From Siphonobacter sp. BAB-5405 (lineage in GTDB: Bacteria > Bacteroidota > Bacteroidia > Cytophagales > Spirosomataceae), in contig NZ_NJAG01000036.1 in the NCBI RefSeq assembly GCF_002872335.1, positions 62,001 to 126,000 of the forward strand: a stretch of DNA of 64,000 bases, read 5' to 3'. Position numbers and translations under genes: made by a program. This document shows, in pieces, positions 28,366 through 35,378 of the stretch. The notes under the pieces were generated by a model. That model was not told the DNA's origin and ran no database searches. It worked only from the letters and a program-made list of their open reading frames with translations. Within the stretch, counting starts at the first letter, position 1. Each line of letters starts with the position of its first letter.

Positions 28366-28398
28366 TAAATATAGGCTGACACCGCTAATTTCTGCAAA
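28366..28398 (-). promoter_or_regulatory. Bacteroidota-type promoter of the ECF sigma gene
   Basis: On the minus strand, TTTG (complement of 28395-28398) is followed after 21 bases by TATATTTA (complement of 28366-28373). This fits the Bacteroidota -33 TTTG / -7 TAnnTTTG pattern with one mismatch. Transcription would begin near 28360, about 18 bases before the presumed ATA start. Confidence 0.5.
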
Positions 28399-28534
28399 TT
28401 CTTTGGAGGAATGCTGATTGTCCGATAGGTTCTGTGGAAGCTTCACCCGTGACGTAAAATCCTTTTTATGATTCGTAGGAATGCTTTCGCCGGTTAGGGA
28501 AAAGACACTTGGGCGGGAAAGGCTGTGAAGACAA

Positions 28535-28577
28535 CAACCCGGAAAAGCTATTGATTGGAAATAGCTTTTCCGGGTTG
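28535..28577 (-). terminator. Long perfect hairpin after the aldo/keto reductase gene
   Basis: A 17-bp perfect stem (28535-28551 and 28561-28577, core GGAAAAGCTAT/ATAGCTTTTCC) with a 9-base loop, 38 bases past the reductase stop and upstream of the sigma promoter. It separates the two minus-strand units. Confidence 0.75.
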
Positions 28578-28615
28578 CTAACTACATGAGTAACTGTTGA
28601 TTGGATACGTACCGT

Positions 28616-29596
28616 TTACTGAAGCGTCCGCAGGCGGGCAATGTCTTCATCGGTTCGGTTGCCGTGAATTTCAATCTGAGCCAACGCCCTTTCGATTTCT
28701 GCGTATTCAGCATCCGTTAAGACGACTGCGGCGGCTCCGAAGTTTTCCTCCATCCGGTGCACCTTTCGCGAGCCCGGAATGGGTACAATAAAAGGCTTTT
28801 TATGGAGCATCCAGGCCAGAGAAATCTGGGCGGGCGTGGCCTGTTTATCCGCCGCCACCTGATGTAGCAGATCCAGCAATGGTTGATTCGCCACGATATT
28901 ATCCTTGTCGAAACGCGTAATGACCCGACGGGCATCCATGCCGGTATATTCGGCTTCGGGTTTGACTTGGCCGGACAAAAATCCGTTGGCCAGGGGGGAG
29001 AAGGGGACGAAACCAATGCCCAATGCTTCGCAGACGGGAATAACGTCCGGTTCAAACTTCCGCTCCATCATCGAGTATTCACTCTGAATGGCCGTCAGAG
29101 GGGTGATGGCGTGTGCACGCCGGATTTCTTCGACTGTCGCCTGCGACTGGCCCCAGCCCCGTATTTTTCCTTCCTTGATGAATTCGCCCATGCAGTACGC
29201 AATGTCTTCCACCGGAATATCTTTATTGACGCGGTGCTGGTAGTACAATTCGACGTGATCCGTACCCAATCGCTTGAGGGAAGCTTCCAGACGGTTGCGT
29301 AACGCCTGCATCAAACGTTCTCGGGAATGGCCTTCCCAGTCTTTCTGCAGTAAAAACTTGGTTGCGATTGCCACCTGATTACGCAGGGGTTGCAAGGCTT
29401 CGCCAACCAGTCGCTCATTGGCTCCCATGGCGTAAATTTCGGCGGTATCGAAGAAAGTACAGCCCAGTTCAAAAGCCCGGCGAATCAGCTGGATCGCTTC
29501 TTGCGGGGCCGGGGCTGAACCATAACCCATGCTTAAGCCCATACAGCCATAGCCAATGGCGGATACTTCCAATCGGTTTAGTGTTCTCTTTTTCAT
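28616..29596 (-). CDS. Aldo/keto reductase
   Basis: A 326-residue NADPH-dependent (beta/alpha)8-barrel oxidoreductase of the AKR11/AKR13-like group (YhdN/general stress protein 69 type). The catalytic tetrad is visible: Asp and Tyr in FFDTAEIY, Lys in IATKFLL, His in YYQHRVN. The coenzyme-binding C-terminal loop is VPIPGSRKVHRMEEN. ATG 29596 is chosen because the family starts here (KKRTLNRLEVSAIGYGCMGLS); a longer in-frame extension upstream adds 27 unrelated residues. It sits downstream of an AraC regulator on the same strand, likely its controller. The physiological carbonyl substrate is unknown. Confidence 0.9.
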   Translation of the reverse strand: MKKRTLNRLEVSAIGYGCMGLSMGYGSAPAPQEAIQLIRRAFELGCTFFDTAEIYAMGANERLVGEALQPLRNQVAIATKFLLQKDWEGHSRERLMQALRNRLEASLKRLGTDHVELYYQHRVNKDIPVEDIAYCMGEFIKEGKIRGWGQSQATVEEIRRAHAITPLTAIQSEYSMMERKFEPDVIPVCEALGIGFVPFSPLANGFLSGQVKPEAEYTGMDARRVITRFDKDNIVANQPLLDLLHQVAADKQATPAQISLAWMLHKKPFIVPIPGSRKVHRMEENFGAAAVVLTDAEYAEIERALAQIEIHGNRTDEDIARLRTLQ

Positions 29597-29726
29597 GGTT
29601 TTCGTTGACTTACCGTTCAATAGCAAGGGCTCGTAGGTGGGCTTCCCTGCTACTAGTTTGATAGGACAAATCTCCATTTAAAAGGGAGGAAATGAATAAA
29701 GAGAATCAAACCGAAAAGTATGATTT

Positions 29727-30593
29727 TCAAACTTTACGCGTTCGAAGGAGATTAGGCGTACGGCCGGTGATTCGTTTAAAGTAATTGTGAAAGTAGGTGG
29801 GGTATTCAAACCCGAGGCTGTACGCAATGTCCGCGACACTCCAGTCCGTGTGTTGTAAAAGGGCTTTGGCTTCCGCCGTGATTCGCTCGGCCAGGTGGAC
29901 GGAAGTCGGCTTTCCAGTACTTTCCTTAACGGAACGATTAAGGTAGTTGACGTGTACCGAGAGGGCTTCGGCAAAATCCTGAGGCGTTCGGAAACGAAGC
30001 GGACTAACGGGACTTTCAATAGGGAACTGCCTTTCCAGCAGATCCAGAAAAAGCTGGGTCAGCCGCGTAGCTCCGTTCTTGGTTGAAAGCGTAGGCAGGG
30101 GCGGCTGAATGCGTAAAGCTTCCCGTAAAATCAGCTCCAGACAGGTTTTCAACAAGTCTTCCTTGTAGTCGTAATCGCTGGTATAAACGGATCGCATTTT
30201 TTGAAATAGACCGCTCATGAATTCCGTCTGCTCAGAACTAAGCGAAAGAACGGGCGAACCATCGAACCGAAACAAGGGTGAGTGCTGGAGCAATTCCGTA
30301 CGTTCCCGACCCGCCAGAAAAGTTTCCGTAAAGACGCAGGCGAATCCCTTTCGTTCCGTGCGGTGTTCTACCGCATGAGGCACCCGGGGGTTGAGCAGAA
30401 TGAGGTTACTGCCGCTCAGATCCATTTTGTGTCCGCCGTAATCCAGCGTCATTTCCCCGCTGATCAAAACGATTTTATAAAAATCCCGCCGACCATGGGG
30501 TTGGGCAGGGTTGGCCACTCCGGTTATTGGGTAGACTTTAAAACCTTTGAAGTCTGTCGTAGTCGGGGTGGGTGAGGTCGAGGAAATGTTCAT
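29727..30593 (-). CDS. AraC family transcriptional regulator
   Basis: A 288-residue regulator with an N-terminal cupin-like sensor (YKIVLISGEMTLDYGGH, NPRVPHAVEH) and a C-terminal double HTH. The latter is recognised by PQDFAEALSVHVNYLNRSVKESTGKPTSVHLAERI and VADIAYSLGFEYPTYFHNYFKRITGRTP. This type usually activates a neighbouring oxidoreductase gene in response to a small molecule. The aldo/keto reductase follows on the same strand after about 130 bases, the most likely target. Confidence 0.9.
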   Translation of the reverse strand: MNISSTSPTPTTTDFKGFKVYPITGVANPAQPHGRRDFYKIVLISGEMTLDYGGHKMDLSGSNLILLNPRVPHAVEHRTERKGFACVFTETFLAGRERTELLQHSPLFRFDGSPVLSLSSEQTEFMSGLFQKMRSVYTSDYDYKEDLLKTCLELILREALRIQPPLPTLSTKNGATRLTQLFLDLLERQFPIESPVSPLRFRTPQDFAEALSVHVNYLNRSVKESTGKPTSVHLAERITAEAKALLQHTDWSVADIAYSLGFEYPTYFHNYFKRITGRTPNLLRTRKV

Positions 30594-30905
30594 CCGGCAA
30601 AGGTAATAAAATCAAACCTTACCATTCGCTTCGCTGTGAACCAATAGAATGCGGTTTGAATCTTCTATTACAGCTTTTGCCGTACCTGTTCTCCTCACAA
30701 AAGCTGTATCAAACACCGGCAGGTAGAGAAAGCAAGTAATGCCCCTACTGAAAAGGACACTCCCTTTCGTACGCATTTCATATTCCTGAAAAGCAGGAGC
30801 GATGGTGTTACCATCCGTGGGTGCGGTTGCGACTAAGAGTTTGATTTTGCCAGCAAGTGTTTACAAGTCTGATACTATTCTTCAACCTTTTAACCTGTTT
30901 AACTG
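30594..30905. other. Intergenic region upstream of the S8 protease operon
   Basis: A 312-base divergent region between the AraC regulator and the protease. It must hold both promoters. No convincing -33/-7 pair or operator was recognised. A minus-strand open stretch (about 30620-30850) has no start upstream and no family resemblance. Confidence 0.4.
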
Positions 30906-32602
30906 ATGGCTAAAACAACCAAGCCTTTCCCGGGCGAACCGCCGACTGCCGGCGGCCCGGAAGGTCCGCAACGGACGCAGGTAGTCGTGATTGTCCGGCC
31001 CGGTTTCTCGCCGGAGCAGGGAGCCAGCCTGTTGGCGAATGCCCCGGCCGCAGAATCCGTATCGTTCCGGCCTTTGTTCAACGATACCCCCGCAAGGCTA
31101 TCCACGCTGGAAGCCTCTACGGAACCCGCTCCTGATTTAAGCGTATACTACGTTACGGAAGTGCCCGCTGAGCAGGCAGATCCTCTGATTCAGTCCTTAT
31201 TGCAACGCGAAGAAGTCGAGGGAGCTTACGTACAGCCGCAGGCCACGTTGCCTTTCATTGAAACAGCGGTACGGTCCGCCGCTCCGGATCCTTCCATACC
31301 GGTTACCCCTAGTTTTGTCGATCGACAGGGCTATTTGCAGGCATCGCCCCAGGGCGTTGATGCAGTGTTTGCCTGGACGTATCCGGGTGGACGGGGAGCG
31401 AATGTGCAGGTGATCGACATTGAAGGGGGATGGAATTTTACGCACGAAGATCTGGCTCAGAACTCGGGCGGATTACTCAGCGGCGTACAGCGAGCCGACT
31501 GGCGAAACCACGGAACAGCCGTACTGGGTGTAATCGGTGGAGATACCAATACGATCGGGGTAACGGGCATTAGCCAGATGCCAACCTGCGGGCTATTTCG
31601 GTGTACCGGGATGCGGCCATGACCTATAATCTGCCCCAAGTTATCCAGTTGGCGGCCGATAGCCTCCGGCCGGGTGACATCATTCTAATTGAACAGCAAT
31701 ATTCGCACCCAACCCTGGGCCTTACGACCGTGGAATGGTGGCCCGCTGATTTTGACGCCATTCGTTATGCCGTCAGTCGGGGTGTCATTGTGGTCGAAGC
31801 TGCCGGCAATGGCAACAACAACCTCGATGCGGTGGGCTACAATACGGCTTTGACGGGTTTTCCGGCGACCTGGCGGAATCCGTTTAACCGGGCCAACCGG
31901 GACTCAGGGGCCGTGGTAGTAGGAGCGGGAAATCCGCCGCCCGGTACGCACGGACGCAATGTCGAGACGGGCAGTGGAGAAGTATACACCGACCGGGCAC
32001 GCTGCAATTTTTCCAACTTTGGTTCCATGATCGACGTGCAGGGATGGGGTTGGGAAGTGACGACCACGGGTTACGGCGATTTACAGGGTGGGCCCGAAAA
32101 CGAACAGTATACCGATACGTTCAACGGTACGTCGAGTGCTTCGCCGATCGTTGTCGGAACCCTCGCCTGTTTGCAGGGCATTCTTCGGGCCTACGGACGC
32201 ATCCCGCTGACGCCCGCACGGGCCCGGGAAGTACTCCGCACGACGGGTTCTCCCCAACAGGCCGCAACCGGACGTCCGCTCACGCAACGGATCGGTAATC
32301 GTCCCAACTTACGCCAGTTGATTCCGCTCGTCTTACAAACCAATACCTGGTCGGGCGTGCAGTTTACGGGCAGTTTGGGGGCCAATGCTACAGGTCGCTG
32401 GTATACGTTCAATTGGCCCGCTCACTGGCACGTCGTATGGACGGCCGTTCCTACTACGCCGGTACCCGGTGCTCCGCAGCTTAAAATCAAAACGCAGGTA
32501 GAGCGGGCTTCGGATGGCTTCATTACCTATTGGCTCAATGTAACCAATCTCAGTAACCGGCCCCTGAATTTTGAAGGGAGGTTTACGGTACTGGGCTGGT
32601 AG
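30906..32602 (+). pseudogene. S8 (subtilisin-like) serine protease, split by a -1 frameshift
   Basis: Two overlapping frames (30906-31622 and 31601-32602) together encode one S8 protease of about 565 residues. The first has an inhibitor_I9-like prodomain region, the catalytic Asp in VIDIEGG (D171) and His in NHGTAVLG (H202). The second has the oxyanion Asn in EAAGNGNN and the Ser in FNGTSSASP. The continuous reading should be TGIS..ANLRAISVYRDAAM, so one base is missing near 31575-31580. No signal peptide is present, unusual for S8 enzymes. The last ~80 residues form a separate beta-rich domain (GVQFTG...WYTFNWPA) that recurs as its own gene immediately downstream. An intrinsic terminator ends the three-gene unit. 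Confidence 0.82.
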
Positions 32603-32679
32603 TCTCAACCTGCTGAAACAATGGGGTCTGATAACCCGGATACAAATTTTTCTTAACCTTATTTCAAACCTTCACGATC

Positions 32680-32934
32680 ATGAGAGTTGGTGTTCAATTT
32701 ACGGGTACGGTAGCGGCCAATGCCTCCGCCCAGTGGTATACGTTCAACTGGCCGGCTAGCTGGCACGTCATCTGGCATGTGGTACCTACGTCACCACGGA
32801 CTGGAGCCCCCCAGGTGGAATGGGAAACTCGCGTAGAACGGGCTAACGCCACGTACGTAACCTATTGGGTATTAATTAAAAACCTGACCAACGTACCGGT
32901 CAACATCGAGGCCCGGTACGCGGTTTTGAACTAG
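32680..32934 (+). CDS. Stand-alone copy of the S8 protease C-terminal domain
   Basis: An 84-residue protein. From residue 4 to the end it aligns without gaps to the last ~80 residues of the protease just upstream, with about 46 identical positions counted by eye. Shared blocks are GVQFTG, WYTFNWPA, the VPT...P..GAPQ segment, VERA and TYW. There is no signal peptide, transmembrane segment or catalytic motif; the pattern of alternating hydrophobics suggests a small beta-sandwich. The nucleotide sequences are also similar, so this is a within-operon duplication. It could bind the same ligand as the protease domain, or act as an adaptor, inhibitor or substrate of the protease. The function is unknown. 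Confidence 0.7.
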   Translation: MRVGVQFTGTVAANASAQWYTFNWPASWHVIWHVVPTSPRTGAPQVEWETRVERANATYVTYWVLIKNLTNVPVNIEARYAVLN

Positions 32935-32941
32935 CATCGCC

Positions 32942-33202
32942 ATGAAAATAACCATTGAAGTAGATCCCAAAACCGAAGTCGTTTCTGGCTCAGTAAAGTC
33001 AGACTCAACGCCGAGTTACACCGGCGGGGAGCCCCAGGGAACAGATCCCGCGAGTAGTAATACCGGTACGACTACGACCTCGGGCGACCAGCCGGCCGGG
33101 GAACCTCCCGTCTGGCTATTGGAGGCCATTGAAAACGCTCCGAGTCCGGCAACTGCGGAGGAGCCGATGGGGACCTCTGCGGGTACAGCCCGCCTTGAGT
33201 AG
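32942..33202 (+). CDS. Small Pro/Thr/Gly-rich protein of the protease operon
   Basis: An 86-residue acidic protein that starts 7 bases after the preceding stop. Residues 1-16 (KITIEVDPKTEVVSG) look like a beta strand pair. The middle is low complexity and probably disordered, rich in Ser, Thr, Gly and Pro. A short helix PPVWLLEAIENAP lies near residues 57-70. No known family was recognised. Linkage to the S8 protease and its duplicated domain suggests a partner or cleavage substrate (inference only). Confidence 0.6.
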   Translation: MKITIEVDPKTEVVSGSVKSDSTPSYTGGEPQGTDPASSNTGTTTTSGDQPAGEPPVWLLEAIENAPSPATAEEPMGTSAGTARLE

Positions 33203-33257
33203 CTCAGTGTTTTTGCGGTTCGTAAAATTCCGTTTAGAATCGTAGGTTCGATCTATT

Positions 33258-33288
33258 GGGCAGGAATGGATTTCATCCGTTCCTGCCC
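33258..33288 (+). terminator. Terminator of the protease operon
   Basis: Stem GGGCAGGAATGGA/TCCGTTCCTGCCC (33258-33270, 33276-33288) with one G-U pair and a 5-base loop. It is followed by TTGTCGTTTAAT, 55 bases past the last stop. Confidence 0.7.
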
Positions 33289-33434
33289 TTGTCGTTTAAT
33301 AAAATAGAGTCTGAGACTCAATTTCTGGCAGGTTTTCCGGAGTACTTGGTTCTTATATATTCCATTCGATTCCTCAGGAAATGTTTCATGACTGATGAAA
33401 ACTTACCATCCAGTTACGAACGAATCCTCAGCCG

Positions 33435-34185
33435 TTACTTTTCCAGTACCAGATCTAGTTTTTTTACCAGATTTTCGGGTTGTTCCCGCATGGAATAATG
33501 GCCGCCTTCAAAGGGGTAAATCTTCCAGTTTCTGGCCCTGGCCCGACTTAGGCCCATGGCGTCCGTATGGCTATCACTTTTGCCGTTTTTCGTCATGACA
33601 ATGAAAGCAGTTGGAATGTATTTAACCCGTGGATTGCTAATTCTTAGCGGCTCCGTATAAGTTTTAATGGGCTGAGGTACGTCCATGGGCGGCGTGGGTT
33701 TGGTAGGACCGAAGGGATAGGTCATCACGCTGTCTTTGATGTGCGATACCATCAGGGCGTCCCAGATCGGACCACACACATCCTTGGCACTTTCTCCATC
33801 ATTGGGTACCATTGCGTCCAGGTACACGAGTTGCCGAATGCGGTCGGGTACCTGCTCCGCCACGCCCGCTATGACCATGCCGCCGTAACTATGTCCGACG
33901 AGAATTACGTTGTGCAGATCTTCAAACCGGATCACATTCACAATATCCGAGATGTACGTACTCAGGTTGACGCTGGCATTGGACAAATGCACGCGTTCGC
34001 CCAAACCTGTAAGCGTTGGTCGGTAGACTTTATCCCCTTTGGCCGTTAGTAAGGCATTCACTTTAGCGTAATCCCACCCACCCGACCAGGCCCCGTGCAC
34101 GAGCAGAAAGGTTCGTGGCGTACGTGATTGGGCCAGACTAACGGTGGATACTAGAAACGCGAGTAAGAAAAAACAGATTTTTCAT
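33435..34185 (-). CDS. Alpha/beta hydrolase with signal peptide, frameshifted near the start
   Basis: The main frame (33435-34100) encodes a compact alpha/beta hydrolase of the salicylate esterase/HNL-like group. HGAWSGGWDY forms the oxyanion loop, GHSYGG the nucleophile elbow (Ser), and EGGHYSM supplies the His. The frame continues upstream as FLLAFLVSTVSLAQSRTPRTFLLV, a good signal peptide, but lacks a start there. ATG at 34185 is in another frame. Removing one T from the T6 run (34168-34173, plus-strand A6) joins MKNLFF to that signal peptide, giving 249 residues. So either the run is one base too long in this sequence or the gene is damaged. It is divergent from an HxlR regulator, its likely controller. 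Confidence 0.8.
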
Positions 34186-34250
34186 GAATGATCTTGTTCA
34201 AAAATGTGAATGCGACAAAACTAGCTACATTCACTTTCGAAAAGATAGCT

Positions 34251-34286
34251 GTTACCTGTGGGTAAGTAGTTACCTGGGAGTAAGTA
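34251..34286. promoter_or_regulatory. Tandem 18-bp repeats, candidate HxlR operator
   Basis: GTTACCTGTGGGTAAGTA (34251-34268) is followed directly by GTTACCTGGGAGTAAGTA (34269-34286), 16 of 18 bases identical. Each unit has TTAC...GTAA symmetry. They lie between the divergent hydrolase and HxlR genes, just upstream of the HxlR start. Confidence 0.5.
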
Positions 34287-34306
34287 CGTATGAACCATTA
34301 CCAAAC

Positions 34307-34648
34307 ATGAAAAGCACCGAACCCGCTTGCCAGTATGAATTGAAAGTAGCCAAAGATGCCATGGAAGTCATTCAGGGCAAATGGCGGATTCCCATTATCA
34401 TCTCCCTGACGTATGGCAACAAACGCTTCGGTGAAATCCAGCGGGATATTCCGGAGATCTCGCCCAAAATGCTTTCGCAGGAACTAAAGGCCCTGGAAGA
34501 AAATCAGCTCATTACCCGTACGCTGTATGATAGTATGCCCGTCACGGTAGAATACGCTCTGACCCCTCTGGGCCTGTCCATGAAAGACCTGTTAGTCGAA
34601 TTACGCAACTGGGGGAAGCATTTCAGAAAAGAGATTGTGGGAAAATAA
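34307..34648 (+). CDS. HxlR family transcriptional regulator
   Basis: A 113-residue winged-helix protein with the HxlR pattern: MEVIQGKWRIPIIISL, RFGEIQRDIPEISPKMLSQELKALEE and the wing VEYALTPLG. A single Cys (C8) lies before the DNA-binding domain, at the position used for thiol sensing in some relatives. ATG 34307 is preferred because the domain begins right after it. A longer in-frame reading to 34184 would run through the tandem operator repeats and the divergent promoter region. The likely target is the adjacent alpha/beta hydrolase gene. Confidence 0.88.
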   Translation: MKSTEPACQYELKVAKDAMEVIQGKWRIPIIISLTYGNKRFGEIQRDIPEISPKMLSQELKALEENQLITRTLYDSMPVTVEYALTPLGLSMKDLLVELRNWGKHFRKEIVGK

Positions 34649-34960
34649 GAAGCGTTACCTTCACTTCTATACTGAATTGTCTCTACCAATCCTTGGAGTC
34701 AGGGACGGGTTTAAGAGCTGAAAACAGGAGCGACACTGAAATGGCTGCAAACGCCTAAATTAGCCGCTCGGCGGGTAAAACGATAGAAGCCTTCCTATTG
34801 ACTTTCCTCTTTTGCAGGGCCTGGCTAAACCGTAGTTAATCGGGCTAAAGCTGAGTAAGGTTGAATAAGGACATTAGGTAATGTTACCTCTTCCTTCTTT
34901 AATCTATCATTTTTAGCCTACCTTCGCGGCCTCATTCAAGTTCTTTACTTCTTATTCCAC

Positions 34961-35193
34961 GGAAAAAGGTTCTGTCGAAAGACAGATTAATAGGGAATCG
35001 TGTGTAAATCACGAGCTGTCGTGCAACTGTAAGTTCTACGCAGTTTGCGGTTGACCGTTTTCCGTTTTCAATTATTCAAATATTGACAACGGAAAACTGA
35101 AAACTGCAAACGGCATACGTTTCAGACAACTGAGCCACTGTATCACTCGGTATGGGAAGGCGTCTGAAATGGAACAAGTCAGGAGACCTGCCT
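34961..35193 (+). promoter_or_regulatory. Cobalamin (B12) riboswitch
   Basis: Conserved elements occur in the right order: AATAGGGAA (about 34989-34997), GAGCTGTCGTGCAACTGTAA (from 35013), GAGCCACTG (from 35132), GGGAAGG (from 35154) and AAGTCAGGAGACCTGCC (35176-35192). Between core and B12 box lies a large side arm with a perfect GTTTTCCGTT/AACGGAAAAC stem. It lies upstream of a TonB receptor gene and should lower its expression when adenosyl- or other cobalamin is plentiful. Confidence 0.93.
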
Positions 35194-35352
35194 TTTTCTT
35201 AGCTGATCATGCTTTCACGGTTTAGAGCGTTATCAAGGGGAGCTTTGCTTTGTTGTAGGGGCACCACTGTGCCGATATGCGTATGCCCGTGCGTAAGCTT
35301 TCCTGATTTCCTCTGTATTCCTGTCTCATCATTAGCTAGAACGCAAGCGAAG

Positions 35353-35378
35353 AACTTTTAACCTTTTCGTTAAAAGTT
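35353..35378 (+). promoter_or_regulatory. Start-site hairpin, probable riboswitch expression platform
   Basis: Perfect 10-bp stem AACTTTTAAC/GTTAAAAGTT (35353-35362, 35369-35378) whose 3' arm ends exactly one base before the ATG at 35379. It would hide the ribosome landing site. No T-run follows, so translational rather than transcriptional control is implied. Confidence 0.55.

Noticed and set aside
30620-30850. Minus-strand open stretch of about 75 codons between the AraC and protease genes
   Set aside because: It has no start codon near its beginning and no recognisable family; this length can occur by chance.
31560-31600. Programmed ribosomal frameshift in the S8 protease
   Set aside because: No slippery heptamer or downstream pseudoknot was visible at the required place; a sequence error or mutation is simpler.
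34961-35193. Alternative reading of the leader as a tRNA-like or T-box element
   Set aside because: The ordered B12-box elements identify a cobalamin riboswitch; no T-box or specifier loop motif is present.
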